Below, piece by piece: positions 1 to 8,700 of a stretch of 64,000 nucleotides of DNA. Positions within the stretch are counted from its first letter, which is position 1. Each line of letters opens with the position of its first letter. This stretch comes from Blautia coccoides (GTDB lineage Bacteria > Bacillota > Clostridia > Lachnospirales > Lachnospiraceae), in NCBI RefSeq assembly GCF_034355335.1, contig NZ_CP136422.1:3568501-3632500 (forward strand), written 5' to 3'. A program made the position numbers and the translations under genes. Under the pieces are notes generated by a model. The model searched no databases. It saw only the letters and a program-made list of their open reading frames with translations, and was not told the DNA's origin.

Positions 1-693
1 AGTTTTGCCCATCTTCTTGCCCTCTGAATTCAGAAGCAGAGTGATGGTCATGGCATACGCATCTTTTCCCAGCTTACGGCGGATCAGCTCTGTTCCGCCC
101 AGCATATTGCTCCACTGGTCGTCTCCGCCGAACTGCATATTACAGCCGTAATTCTTGTACAGCATGTAAAAGTCATAGCTCTGCATGATCATGTAATTAA
201 ATTCAAAGAAACTCAGTCCTTTTTCCATACGCTGTTTGTAACACTCTGCGCGCAGCATATTGTTTACAGAAAAATGGGCGCCAACTTCCCTTAACATCTC
301 CACATAGTTGAGACCCAGAAGCCAGTCCGCATTATTTACCATAAGGGCTTTGCCCTCAGAGAAGTCAATAAAACGGCTCATCTGTTTTCTGAAACAGTCA
401 CAGTTATACTGAATGGTCTCCTCTGTCATCATCTGGCGCATATCCGTTCTCCCTGAAGGATCTCCGATCATGCCTGTGCCGCCGCCCAGTAAGGCGATTG
501 GCTTGTTGCCTGCCATCTGCAGACGTTTCATCAGGCACAGTGCCATAAAATGTCCCACATGCAGACTGTCGGCTGTAGGGTCAAAACCGATGTAAAAGGT
601 TGCTTTTCCATTGTTTACCAGATCACGGATTTCTTCCTCATCCGTCACCTGCGCGATCAGGCCTCTGGCTGTCAGTTCTTCATAGATTTTCAT
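1..693 (-). CDS. tyrS: Tyrosyl-tRNA synthetase, N-terminal 231 codons (runs off the window)
   Basis: Charges tRNA-Tyr with tyrosine in the cytosol. The visible part is the catalytic class I Rossmann domain. It starts [12 protein letters not shown], carries the class I HIGH-like signature as HVGH within [11 protein letters not shown] (about residue 45), and reaches the KMSKS-type loop (KKMGKT) at the window edge. The tRNA-binding C-terminal half is therefore missing here, not deleted. The ATG at 693 was chosen because AAAGGAG lies 7 bases upstream and the family starts there. A tyrosine T-box leader precedes it, so expression should rise when tRNA-Tyr is uncharged. Identity is secure. Confidence 0.95.
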   Translation of the reverse strand, partial: MKIYEELTARGLIAQVTDEEEIRDLVNNGKATFYIGFDPTADSLHVGHFMALCLMKRLQMAGNKPIALLGGGTGMIGDPSGRTDMRQMMTEETIQYNCDCFRKQMSRFIDFSEGKALMVNNADWLLGLNYVEMLREVGAHFSVNNMLRAECYKQRMEKGLSFFEFNYMIMQSYDFYMLYKNYGCNMQFGGDDQWSNMLGGTELIRRKLGKDAYAMTITLLLNSEGKKMGKT

Positions 694-785
694 ACTGTTT
701 TCTCCTTTACTTATCTGTAAATTGTGATCGGACGAAAGCCGTATCTGTGCTTGGTGCCATCCAGCTCCAAGGACCTTTTGACCAC

Positions 786-823
786 TAAAAAAGCTCCCAT
801 CCTCTTCATAAAGGACGGGAGCT
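786..823 (-). terminator. T-box-controlled terminator upstream of tyrS
   Basis: On the minus strand AGCTCCCGTCC pairs with GGATGGGAGCT, followed by TTTTTTAG. It lies just after the T-box bulge, as expected for the alternative terminator of the leader. Confidence 0.85.
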
Positions 824-1103
824 GTATCCGCTTCCGTGTTACCACCTTTTTTCGCAGCCGGTTCACACCGTCTGCCTCAGTAAGTACGGCCTTATCACAA
901 GACGATACTCATCTGCACGATAACGTGTGCCATTCCGTCACAGCCTACTTAGCCCGCCGCTGCTGTCTGCAGCAAAAGCACTGTTCGGTGTGAAGCTCAG
1001 GGAGGTATTCATCGTCCGCTTCCTTCTGCGCCTCTCATCAACCGGCAGCTTTCTGTAGAATCCACGGGGATTACTTGTTCCCATCACAGCATTTCTGTAT
1101 ATG
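786..1103 (-). promoter_or_regulatory. Tyrosine T-box leader of tyrS
   Basis: The transcribed minus strand shows the parts of a T-box riboswitch in order. Stem I holds AGAAAGCTGCCGGTTGATG around 1040-1058. A UAC (Tyr) specifier lies at 1007-1005 in the context GAATACCTCC. The T-box bulge AAGGTGGTAACACGG lies at about 834-848, followed directly by the terminator hairpin. T-boxes bind cognate uncharged tRNA through the specifier and the NCCA end and prevent termination. The UAC specifier and the downstream tyrS agree with each other. Confidence 0.9.
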
Positions 1104-1109
1104 CAATCA

Positions 1110-1139
1110 AGTATACCCGTTAAAACTTTACTTTGTCAA
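1110..1139 (-). promoter_or_regulatory. Sigma-A promoter of the tyrS T-box transcript
   Basis: The -35 TTGACA (1139-1134) and -10 TATACT (1115-1110) are separated by 18 bases. This places the start point at about 1103, giving a leader of roughly 400 nt before tyrS. Confidence 0.75.
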
Positions 1140-1163
1140 GCCCTTTTTAGGATTTTTTAACAC

Positions 1164-2393
1164 TCAGCCCGCGGTGCGCCAGGTATATTCTCCATTCTCC
1201 TTGATACCGTAAAAATCTCCGAAATTCAGATCAAATATATCCTTTTCAATGCCTGAAATGGAAATCTCGTTTTTGATGAGATACTGCCAGATACCGGCAT
1301 GGGAGATATCTCCCTGAAGAAGCACGCCGACTACTTTTCCGCCACGGATTATCACACGTTTATAGTTGCTCGCGTCTTCTCTGACAATCACCACATCTGT
1401 CTCCTCCGGCACGATCACGCCTACGCAGAGGGAAACCAAGCCGAAGAAGTTAATGGTGTTTTTGACTGCATAGCGGTCTGTGTATTCCACATTTCCGCCC
1501 ATCATATTCAGGGCAGCCGTTTCTCCCTGTTTCTGGGCATTGGGCCAGATACCGGAAAGTCCCGTCACATCCCCGGCCGCATAGACGTCTGCTGCACCGG
1601 TCTGCAGATGATCGTTTACTTTCATTCCCCGGTCAACGACTATACCCTCGCCTTCCAAACCTGCAGTCGCGCTTCTCACGCCTGCTGCCACGATCACCAT
1701 ATCACAGGACAGAGCTTCGCCGTTGTCCAGGATGACTTGGGTGATCCTGCCTTCTTTATTCATTTTTGTTTCAGCAGCTTTTCTTCCCAGATAAAAAGAA
1801 GCACCTGCCGATTCAAAACGTTTCTGATATTCCAAGGCACCTGTTTTGTCAAGCTGAATGGGCAGGATCTGATCCGCCATCTCCACAATGGACACCTTTT
1901 TCCCTATTTCCATCAGGCCATAGGCCGCATCCAGGCCCACCAGACCGGAACCGATGATGACGATCTTATCCGCATTTTCCGCCATCTTGTCAATGGCAGC
2001 CGCATCCCGCAGATGACGCAGTCCAAACACATTTCCGGCTTCCCGCAGATTTCCCACAGGAGGTATAAAACTCTCAGCGCCTGTGGCGATCAGCAGTTTA
2101 TCGTAAGACACTTCCCCGCCGTCTGTCAGTTTGACTTTCTTCTCTGCCGTATCAAGGCCTGACACGGTTTTCCCTTTTATCCAGTTGATATGATTCGCCT
2201 CAAAAAAATCTTCCGGTACAAAATTCAGTTCTTCTGCTGTCCGCTCATGGCTTAAATACTTGTGCAGCATACAACGGGAATGTACCTGTTCGTCTGTGGA
2301 GATCATAGTGATCTCTGTCTCTTTATCTGCTTTCCGGATGGTCTTCGCTGCAGTAATGCCGGCAGCGCCCACGCCTAAAATCACATATCCCAT
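1164..2393 (-). CDS. FAD/NAD(P)-dependent oxidoreductase linked to CO dehydrogenase
   Basis: 409 residues, a pyridine nucleotide-disulfide oxidoreductase fold. There is an N-terminal FAD-binding GVGAAGITAA, a central NAD(P)-binding IIGSGLVGLDAAYGL (about residue 145) and a late FAD motif YAAGDVTG (about residue 270). Such proteins pass electrons between NAD(P)H and a ferredoxin or rubredoxin partner. It is the last gene of the CODH operon, one base after the CooF-like ferredoxin gene. I infer it couples ferredoxin reduced by CO oxidation to NAD(P), or protects CODH by oxidant scavenging as proposed for similar CODH clusters. The exact electron acceptor cannot be read from sequence. Confidence 0.8.
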   Translation of the reverse strand: MGYVILGVGAAGITAAKTIRKADKETEITMISTDEQVHSRCMLHKYLSHERTAEELNFVPEDFFEANHINWIKGKTVSGLDTAEKKVKLTDGGEVSYDKLLIATGAESFIPPVGNLREAGNVFGLRHLRDAAAIDKMAENADKIVIIGSGLVGLDAAYGLMEIGKKVSIVEMADQILPIQLDKTGALEYQKRFESAGASFYLGRKAAETKMNKEGRITQVILDNGEALSCDMVIVAAGVRSATAGLEGEGIVVDRGMKVNDHLQTGAADVYAAGDVTGLSGIWPNAQKQGETAALNMMGGNVEYTDRYAVKNTINFFGLVSLCVGVIVPEETDVVIVREDASNYKRVIIRGGKVVGVLLQGDISHAGIWQYLIKNEISISGIEKDIFDLNFGDFYGIKENGEYTWRTAG

Positions 2394-2394
2394 G

Positions 2395-2841
2395 CTACAC
2401 CTCCTCTATCCAGATCGCCTCTTTTGGACAGGCTTTTACACAACTGGGTTCCTCGCCTTTGTCAATGCAGAAATCACATTTGATCACTTTTAAGTGAGTC
2501 TTTTCATCCGGTTTCAAAACTCCATATGGACAGTTCATGACACACATGAAGCAGGAACCGCATTTTTTCTCGTTATACTGCACGTGGCCGGTCTTCTCAT
2601 CCTTTGTGAGTGCCCCGCTCATGCAGGACATCACACACTCCGGCTGGTCGCAGTGGCGGCAGAAAATAGGTGTATAGCCGCCCTGCGGATTTTTATAAAT
2701 ATAATTTCTGGTTTCATTGGAAATGTCTGTCACGTCCAGGTCATAAATTGTCCCCGGAGTTTCCCGGTGCGCCTGCATGCAGGCCAGGGAGCAGCTTTTA
2801 CAGCCGTCACATTTACTGGCATCTACCATTATTCTCTTCAT
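2395..2841 (-). CDS. cooF: CooF-like polyferredoxin (four 4Fe-4S cluster motifs)
   Basis: 148 residues with four cysteine clusters: CDGCKSCSLAC near the N-terminus, CRHCDQPECVMSC (about 60), CGSCFMCVMNCPYG (about 92) and CDFCIDKGEEPSC (about 123). This is the layout of the CooF/HycB/DmsB electron-transfer family. It lies between cooS and the flavoprotein in one operon, 17 bases after cooS, so it probably carries electrons from the CODH B/D clusters to the flavoprotein. The symbol reflects family and position; direct orthology to Rhodospirillum CooF was not tested. Confidence 0.85.
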   Translation of the reverse strand: MKRIMVDASKCDGCKSCSLACMQAHRETPGTIYDLDVTDISNETRNYIYKNPQGGYTPIFCRHCDQPECVMSCMSGALTKDEKTGHVQYNEKKCGSCFMCVMNCPYGVLKPDEKTHLKVIKCDFCIDKGEEPSCVKACPKEAIWIEEV

Positions 2842-2858
2842 AACCGCATCCCCCTGTA

Positions 2859-4742
2859 TCAGATATTTAAGCCTGCACGTTTTTCCTCGATGATCTTATC
2901 CAGAATATCAGCGCTCTCTTTTGCGTCACCATTGATGATAACCTGCCCGCCTGTGAGGGATTTCATATCCTCTGTCAGCACCTTTGTCACCAGCTTGCTT
3001 CCTGTCACAAACGGCGGCAGTCCCAGGTGCAGCGGCAGTCCTAAAGCCAGACCAAAGCATCCGTCAGCCAGAGCCTGTTCTTCAAGCCACTGGGCAGCAG
3101 ACAGTACCAGCGGAAGCTGAGGGATATCCACACCAATTGCCTCTGCAAGCTCTGTTGCAACGATCTCCAGACGGCCAATAGCAAGACAAGGTCCAAAATT
3201 CAGAACCGGCGGGATGTTCAGTTTTTCGCAGACAGCACGAAGCTTCGGTCCTGCATACTTGGCTGCTTCCGGTGTCATCAGTCCGCAGTTCTCAATACCT
3301 CCTGAAGAACAGCCCGCTGTCAGCACCAGAATATCTTTTGCAATCAGTTCTTTTGTCATTTCCACAGTCAGAACATCATGTCCGCCTGCTGTCAGGTTGG
3401 AACAGCCAACCACACCGGCAATACCTTTGATATCCCCTGAGACGATCAAATCGATGAGTGGTTTCCAGTTTCCGCCCAGGAATTCTTTTAAGGAGCCTTC
3501 GCTCACGCCTGTAAGCGTATTGTCATTTCCGTGTTCTGGCATAAGATTCAGCGGCACACTGCCTCTTCTCTCCTTATAAGCGGCAATGATCTCATCTATG
3601 ATCTCTTCACTCTGTTTTTCTCTCTCTTCAAATACATAAGGTTTCAGCTCTGCATTGGCCTTCTTTGCCACATCATCCAGACAGATCTGTTTGATCTTCA
3701 GCTCTTCGCAGATCGGCTCAATACCCGGAAGTGTACAGTTAAACTCAGAGAGCACTGCATCAATACCACCTGTTGCCAGCACAGCCTCACTGCTGTAGTT
3801 GTTTCCGGCATGACCGTCAAACACTTCTGTGTAATGTGCTCCGCGGAGCTGCAGATCCTGTCCCACGCAGGTACATCCAACCAGCTTAAATCCTTTTGCC
3901 CCTGCTGCCTTTGCTTTCTCTACAGCTTCTTTTGAAGTCAGTCTCTCCTGCAGATCCACAAAAATAGTGTGCTGATGTCCTGTGATCATGATGTTTATAT
4001 AATCTGGATCGATCACTCTGAGTCCCACAGGCGCCAGTCTCAGCTCCGGCTCACCAAGCAGAACGTCATTCAAAAGATTTGTCAGTGTCAGTCCGTAAAT
4101 ACCAGTAGAAATTCCAAGCTTCAGACAGTCTGTCAGCATATCCACAGGATCTGAATTCAGGTTTGTGGAACATTTCACAACCCCATGGAACACCTCACCT
4201 TTAGCGCCGCCCGGCAAAATGTCAAGCTCCTGCCACTTTTTGAATCTGGGAGCATAAGCCATCTTCTCCACCAGTTCCATCTTTTCATATTCCGGTTTAT
4301 ATAAATCATCCAGTACCTTCTGGGCAACGATCTGGGCGGTCTCCCACTTATCTTTTCCTTCCACGCCGAAAATCTCAGCTAATCTCTGGAGAGATTTTTC
4401 TCCTTTGATCTCGCCTTTTGCCATAGCTGTCTTTTTCACATTCAGCGCTGTATTCTCCACAATATGTATATAACATCCTGACCCGCTTGCCACAGCTCTC
4501 AGGAAATTACGAGCAACGATCACATCTGCCGTAGCACCACAGATTCCTCTCGGCGCCTTAGGTGTGATCCTGCACGGTCCGTTTGCACAAAGCCTGCAAC
4601 AGACACCCTGCAGACCAAACCCGCACTTTGTACTCTGTCCTTCCACCCTGTGATGTGAAGTCTCCATAGGCAGCTCCCGGATATACCCCTCCAGTTTCTT
4701 ATCCGCACTTGCACATGTGTTACATCCAAAACACTGATTCAT
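2859..4742 (-). CDS. cooS: Anaerobic Ni-Fe-S carbon monoxide dehydrogenase, catalytic subunit
   Basis: 627 residues, normal for monofunctional CooS. It interconverts CO and CO2 at a Ni-4Fe-4S C-cluster in a cytosolic homodimer. The N-terminus carries the D/B-cluster cysteines (CFGCNTC, then CGFGLQGVCCRLC with CANGPC). ITGHQHTIF (about residue 250) and the later cysteine motifs VGCTCVG, VGCSNL, TAGCSSGG and FGPCLAIGR match the C-cluster region. ACS genes are not in the window, so it may feed a Wood-Ljungdahl pathway elsewhere or work only for energy or redox balance. It is first in the operon, behind a strong promoter, with AGGAGG before the ATG. Confidence 0.95.
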   Translation of the reverse strand: MNQCFGCNTCASADKKLEGYIRELPMETSHHRVEGQSTKCGFGLQGVCCRLCANGPCRITPKAPRGICGATADVIVARNFLRAVASGSGCYIHIVENTALNVKKTAMAKGEIKGEKSLQRLAEIFGVEGKDKWETAQIVAQKVLDDLYKPEYEKMELVEKMAYAPRFKKWQELDILPGGAKGEVFHGVVKCSTNLNSDPVDMLTDCLKLGISTGIYGLTLTNLLNDVLLGEPELRLAPVGLRVIDPDYINIMITGHQHTIFVDLQERLTSKEAVEKAKAAGAKGFKLVGCTCVGQDLQLRGAHYTEVFDGHAGNNYSSEAVLATGGIDAVLSEFNCTLPGIEPICEELKIKQICLDDVAKKANAELKPYVFEEREKQSEEIIDEIIAAYKERRGSVPLNLMPEHGNDNTLTGVSEGSLKEFLGGNWKPLIDLIVSGDIKGIAGVVGCSNLTAGGHDVLTVEMTKELIAKDILVLTAGCSSGGIENCGLMTPEAAKYAGPKLRAVCEKLNIPPVLNFGPCLAIGRLEIVATELAEAIGVDIPQLPLVLSAAQWLEEQALADGCFGLALGLPLHLGLPPFVTGSKLVTKVLTEDMKSLTGGQVIINGDAKESADILDKIIEEKRAGLNI

Positions 4743-4795
4743 CTTTGATATCCTCCTAAAAAATATTAAAATTTTATTATTTACCTAAATATTTC

Positions 4796-4838
4796 CTTGA
4801 CTGTTAATATTATAACAATCTAGATAAAATTAGTCAAG
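4796..4838 (-). promoter_or_regulatory. Promoter of the cooS operon inside an inverted repeat
   Basis: The -35 TTGACT (4837-4832) and -10 TATAAT (4814-4809) are 17 bases apart. The perfect 7-base arms CTTGACT (4796-4802) and AGTCAAG (4832-4838) flank the promoter, one of them over the -35. A regulator binding this repeat would block RNA polymerase. The promoter is clear; the operator is inferred. Confidence 0.7.
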
Positions 4839-4865
4839 TATAACCGTAAAAAATTTTTCTTTATC

Positions 4866-5210
4866 TTTTTATAGACTTCTTGAATCTTCTTTTCTTGTTT
4901 CTTCTGCTTACTCTTTTATATATTTTTTGATATACTTCATCTGTAATAAATCCTGGATGCCCACCATAAACCATCAAGGTACCTTAGCCTTTTAAATAAC
5001 CTATAAAATCTGAAACACTTATTTTCTTACACTTAAATGCACATGGTCTATGCAAACTGCATCTGCTATAATATCAACATTTTTATCTCTACGATAATGT
5101 GTTTATTATTTCTCTGACATCTTCTTGAACCTTATCCTACAATACTTTGGAATAAAAACAATATAACATTGGCATCTCCATTTAGCATGTGATGTCCTTC
5201 TATTGTTCAT
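4866..5210 (-). pseudogene. Decayed IS200/IS605-type TnpA transposase
   Basis: Reading the minus strand from ATG 5210 (after GGAGATGGTCTAT) gives recognisable TnpA Y1-transposase blocks interrupted by stops. MNNRRTSHAKWRCQCYIVF and IPKYCR match the family N-terminus. DVDIIADA-like sequence is followed by CIDHVHLSVRK, the HUH metal-binding pair (HVH). GYLKG, a stop, then GTLMVYGGHP matches the conserved stretch normally reading GYLKGKSxLMIF. At least three in-frame stops and the lost catalytic tyrosine region mean it is dead. The sequence is more AT-rich than its neighbours. No intact partner tnpB is visible. Confidence 0.75.
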
Positions 5211-5322
5211 ATAGACCATCTCCTATGTTTTAGTATGGTTTAAGTTTGGCCTGCGACACCATTCTCAACATAACATAAAAGTTTTTCATTCAAAACCTCA
5301 CCGTTCCCAACTATTCCATTCT

Positions 5323-5339
5323 CCCCAGCATACCTGGGG
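5323..5339. other. Short hairpin upstream of the dead tnpA
   Basis: CCCCAG, a 5-base loop and CTGGGG. IS200/IS605 elements carry subterminal imperfect hairpins at their ends, so this may be the old left end of the element. It could equally be a weak plus-strand terminator, since GATCAGTTTTT follows. Confidence 0.35.
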
Positions 5340-5381
5340 GATCAGTTTTTCATTCTATATCCATCCCGATCTAAAAAAACA

Positions 5382-5563
5382 GCCGGACCTGGCCGCAGGT
5401 TTCCCTGTACGGACATCTAAGAGCGGTAGAGGATCTTTCAAGATCCACACGTTAGCAAGCACTTAGTGAAGAGCCCTAAGGCGATGAACTTAGTGCGGCT
5501 TACGTGTTAGCTTGAAAGTCCTCTGCTCTCGTCCGTACAGGGAAACCTGCGGCCAGGTCCGGC
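5382..5563 (-). repeat. 182-bp long inverted repeat, probably also the agcS terminator
   Basis: The outer arms 5383-5414 and 5531-5562 are perfect reverse complements over 32 bases. Inner segments pair imperfectly (GAGCGGTAGAGGA with TCCTCTGCTCTC, CACG with CGTG, GCACTTAGT with ACTTAGTGC at one mismatch), leaving a loop of about 20 bases around 5471-5489. On the minus strand the arm ends in CTGTTTTTTTAG directly downstream of the agcS stop, so the transcript would end in a giant hairpin with a U tract. It could be a mobile MITE-like repeat or a structured RNA. No target duplication was seen. Confidence 0.85.
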
Positions 5564-5599
5564 GTCCGGCATTAGCCACTTCCGGTATGGCATCCCCAC

Positions 5600-7021
5600 T
5601 TATTTTAAACTTCGTGAATCATCCCAACATTCCGTATTCCTTATCCCCAATTTTTCAGCCCGAAACACCGGTTCAACCCCCTTCTTTTTCTGCTCTTCAT
5701 AATCCCTGAGCACTTTAACAGCCGTCCCCCCAAGTACCAGGATCACCAAAATGTTAAGCACCGCCATTCCTCCCATAGTAATATCCGCCACATTCCATAT
5801 CACTGAGAAATCCGCCTGCGCCCCAAAAAACACTGCCAGCAGGCAGCTCACCCGAAACACAAACAAAAGTCTCTTGTCATCCTTAATAAACTTGATATTA
5901 GACTCCGCATAATAATAATTCCCCACCAAACTGGAAAACGCAAACGTAAAAATAGAAAATGTTATGAAATGGATCCCCCATGTTCCCACATTGGCGGAAA
6001 TCGCCTGCTGCACAAATGGAATCCCGTCCAGCACGCCTGATTTTCCCTCCACACCGGAGAGGAGCAGCATCATAGCAGTGGCAGAACAGATCAAAAGTGT
6101 ATCAATAAACACAGAGAGCACCTGAACCAGTCCCTGTTTTGCGGGATGGCTCACCGCTGCGCTGGCGGAAGCGTTGGGCGCACTTCCCATACCTGCCTCA
6201 TTGGAAAAAAGTCCTCTCTTGATCCCGATCACCACGGCACTTCCGGCAAATCCTCCGAAAATTGCCCGGCCGTCAAAAGCCTCCCGGAAGATCAGCGCAA
6301 ACACCTCAGGGATCCTTTCCGCATTCATCACCATGGTGGCAAGCCCCATGATCAGATATCCCCCGGCCATCACCGGCACGATCACAGATGTTATAAACCC
6401 GATCCTGTGGACACCTCCAAAAATGACAAAAGCTGTGGCCGCCGCAAGCACAGCGCCTATGACAGCCGGATATATACTGTCCGCATACCCCGGAATATAA
6501 TATTCCAGGGAAGAAGACATATTAAAGGACTGCAGTCCGTTAAATCCATAGGCAAAACATATGATTAAAAGTATCGAAAAAATAATCCCGAGATACCGCT
6601 TCCCAAGGGCTTTTTCCATGTAATAGGAAGGTCCCCCTCTGAAGTCTTTCCCATCTTTTACCTTGTACACCTGTGCCAGGGTACTTTCAATAAAGGCGGA
6701 TGCACTGCCGATCACAGCCATCACCCACATCCAGAACACAGCTCCCGGACCCCCGGCAGCAATGGCAGTGGCGATTCCGGCAATATTGCCGGTTCCCACT
6801 CTGGAAGCGGTTGATATCATCAGTGCCTGAAAAGAGGATACCTGCTTCTTGCCGTCCTTCACCTCTGCTCTTTCAAGCAGTACACGAAAAGCTTCGCCTA
6901 GCAGGCGCCCCTGTACAAAGCGGGTCCGCACAGTAAAATATACGCCGGCCCCCACCAGCAGTATCAATAACGGGTAGGTGTACATAAAATCATTCACACT
7001 AGTCAAAATATTATTCAGCAT
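5600..7021 (-). CDS. AGCS-family sodium:alanine/glycine symporter
   Basis: 473 residues, a polytopic membrane carrier that couples uptake of alanine or glycine to a sodium gradient. Family marks include GVYFTVRTRFVQGRLLG near the N-terminus, TGNIAGIATAIAAGGPGAVFW (about residues 78-98), the GGPSYYMEKALGK stretch (about 128) and GLFSNEAGMGSAPNASA (about 270). About ten hydrophobic helices are spread along the chain. The C-terminal tail after residue 440 is charged and family-variable. It is a single-gene unit: the upstream AAA ATPase gene ends 123 bases earlier and the giant inverted repeat follows the stop. The exact amino acid cannot be fixed. Confidence 0.9.
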   Translation of the reverse strand: MLNNILTSVNDFMYTYPLLILLVGAGVYFTVRTRFVQGRLLGEAFRVLLERAEVKDGKKQVSSFQALMISTASRVGTGNIAGIATAIAAGGPGAVFWMWVMAVIGSASAFIESTLAQVYKVKDGKDFRGGPSYYMEKALGKRYLGIIFSILLIICFAYGFNGLQSFNMSSSLEYYIPGYADSIYPAVIGAVLAAATAFVIFGGVHRIGFITSVIVPVMAGGYLIMGLATMVMNAERIPEVFALIFREAFDGRAIFGGFAGSAVVIGIKRGLFSNEAGMGSAPNASASAAVSHPAKQGLVQVLSVFIDTLLICSATAMMLLLSGVEGKSGVLDGIPFVQQAISANVGTWGIHFITFSIFTFAFSSLVGNYYYAESNIKFIKDDKRLLFVFRVSCLLAVFFGAQADFSVIWNVADITMGGMAVLNILVILVLGGTAVKVLRDYEEQKKKGVEPVFRAEKLGIRNTECWDDSRSLK

Positions 7022-7144
7022 TTGTTTTGTCCTTTCCAGTTCTTTGCCCGTCCGTCTTTACGGTTTCGTATCGTAACTTTTCAGATAGCAGCCAACGCGC
7101 AGACCTGTCTGAACTGTTACTTAGTATCTTCTTTTTTTTAATAA

Positions 7145-8698
7145 TTATAAAATTTTTTCACCTGTCTGAAGGAAATCGGACAATTGCCGGATCTCCTCCT
7201 TCAGCTCACTCTCCCTCTTCTCTGTCTGCAGGATCTCCCCTGCTGTTTGGTATGCCTTACAGCCGTTTTCCATAATGAATCTCATGACTGTCTCGTCCCT
7301 GGTGATCCCTTCTGTGAACACAGCCAACTCCTGTCCGCCCACAAACGCCTTTCCGGCAAATGCAAACGCCCGTTCCAAAAGCTGCTGCATATCCTTTCCG
7401 GAATCATCCAGCTTTTTCTTCTCCAGGCCGAACATTTCCTTCAGCAGCACGGACGCGGAACATACATTCCGGTTTTTTACCTTTTTCCACTCATAAAGGA
7501 ATCTCCTCACCCAGTCTGTCACATACAGGGCAAGGCTGGCTTCATTCTCCCTGTAAAGCCCCGCCTTCTTTTTCACTTCCCATGCCTGCTGCCGTTTTGC
7601 GATCTCATGATCCAGAATGGTATCCGCCTCTTCCGCATCCGGAGCCTCCAGACTGCTTTTCAGCCTGCGGACCTCCTCATAGAGTAACTTTGTCTGCCTT
7701 TCCCAGGCGGCATACTGAACAAGCGCTGTATGTACCGCTCCTAAGAGAAGACTGATCACCGCGGTTCGTTCGTCATACCCTGCTTTTTGCAGCCGCTCCT
7801 CCTTTTCCTCTATGGAAGCAGCATCCATAGTCCCGTCTAAAAGTTCAGAAAACCTATAGTCCTCCTGGTATTTTCTGCAAAGCCCGTAGAAACCCGCAAA
7901 ATCCTTTGCCACATCAGGATGCTGGATATACTGGAACACAAATTCGTCCGTGACGGGAAGCTCCAGCTCCTCATACACATACATCATCCGTGACAAGTCC
8001 TCCCATCCCCTGGCAGTGACAAAATACTGTCCCTCCGCATTTGCCTCAGTGCGATAGAAATTCTCCCTCCGCACATCTAAATACGCAGGAATGGATGGAT
8101 GTACCTCATGCTCCCTTGCATAACATTTCCACACGCCGTAATCCTCAGCCACCTGGATCCTTTTGACTCTGTCTAAGGTGACCATGTCAAATTCCCTCAC
8201 GGATTTATTGTACTGCGGCGGATTCCCTGCCGCCACGATGACCCAGCCCTTTGGTATCTTATGGCTTCCGAAAGTCTTACACTGGAGAAACTGCAGCATA
8301 GTAGGGGCCAGCGTCTCCGAGACACAGTTGATCTCATCTATAAAAAGGATCCCCTCGCTGCACCCTGTCTGCTCCATGCACTGATAGACCGATGCCACGA
8401 TCTCACTCATGGTATATTCTGTCACGGTATATTCTTTCCCGTCAAACTGCCTCTTTTCAATGACCGGCAGTCCCACTGCACTCTGCCTCGTATGGTGGGT
8501 GATAGTGTAAGCCACAAGTCCGACCTGCAGATCATCCGCGATCTGTTCCATAATTGCGGTCTTGCCGATTCCTGGAGGACCGATCAGAAGCACCGGCCTT
8601 TGATGAACTGCCGGTATGGCATAGCTTCCGTCTTTCTTCTTTTTTGTGTAGGCCCGCACAGTATTTTCAATTTCCTGTTTCGCCTGCCTGATATTCAT
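7145..8698 (-). CDS. MoxR-like AAA+ ATPase paired with a VWA protein
   Basis: 517 residues. The N-terminal AAA+ domain has Walker A GPPGIGKTA (about residue 37), Walker B GILFIDEINCVS (about 115), sensor 1 VAAGNPPQYN and an arginine-rich VTLDRVKRI. The C-terminal 250 residues are helical and unassigned. MoxR-type ATPases work with VWA partners as metal insertion or protein remodelling pairs, and the VWA gene ends two bases before this start. It is the last gene of a long operon that starts upstream of the NRPS. The substrate is unknown. Confidence 0.8.
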   Translation of the reverse strand: MNIRQAKQEIENTVRAYTKKKKDGSYAIPAVHQRPVLLIGPPGIGKTAIMEQIADDLQVGLVAYTITHHTRQSAVGLPVIEKRQFDGKEYTVTEYTMSEIVASVYQCMEQTGCSEGILFIDEINCVSETLAPTMLQFLQCKTFGSHKIPKGWVIVAAGNPPQYNKSVREFDMVTLDRVKRIQVAEDYGVWKCYAREHEVHPSIPAYLDVRRENFYRTEANAEGQYFVTARGWEDLSRMMYVYEELELPVTDEFVFQYIQHPDVAKDFAGFYGLCRKYQEDYRFSELLDGTMDAASIEEKEERLQKAGYDERTAVISLLLGAVHTALVQYAAWERQTKLLYEEVRRLKSSLEAPDAEEADTILDHEIAKRQQAWEVKKKAGLYRENEASLALYVTDWVRRFLYEWKKVKNRNVCSASVLLKEMFGLEKKKLDDSGKDMQQLLERAFAFAGKAFVGGQELAVFTEGITRDETVMRFIMENGCKAYQTAGEILQTEKRESELKEEIRQLSDFLQTGEKIL

Positions 8699-8700
8699 AC

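Noticed and set aside
1299..2162. 287-codon open frame on the plus strand
   Set aside because: Lies wholly inside the FAD/NAD oxidoreductase gene on the other strand; no family resemblance, no ribosome site.
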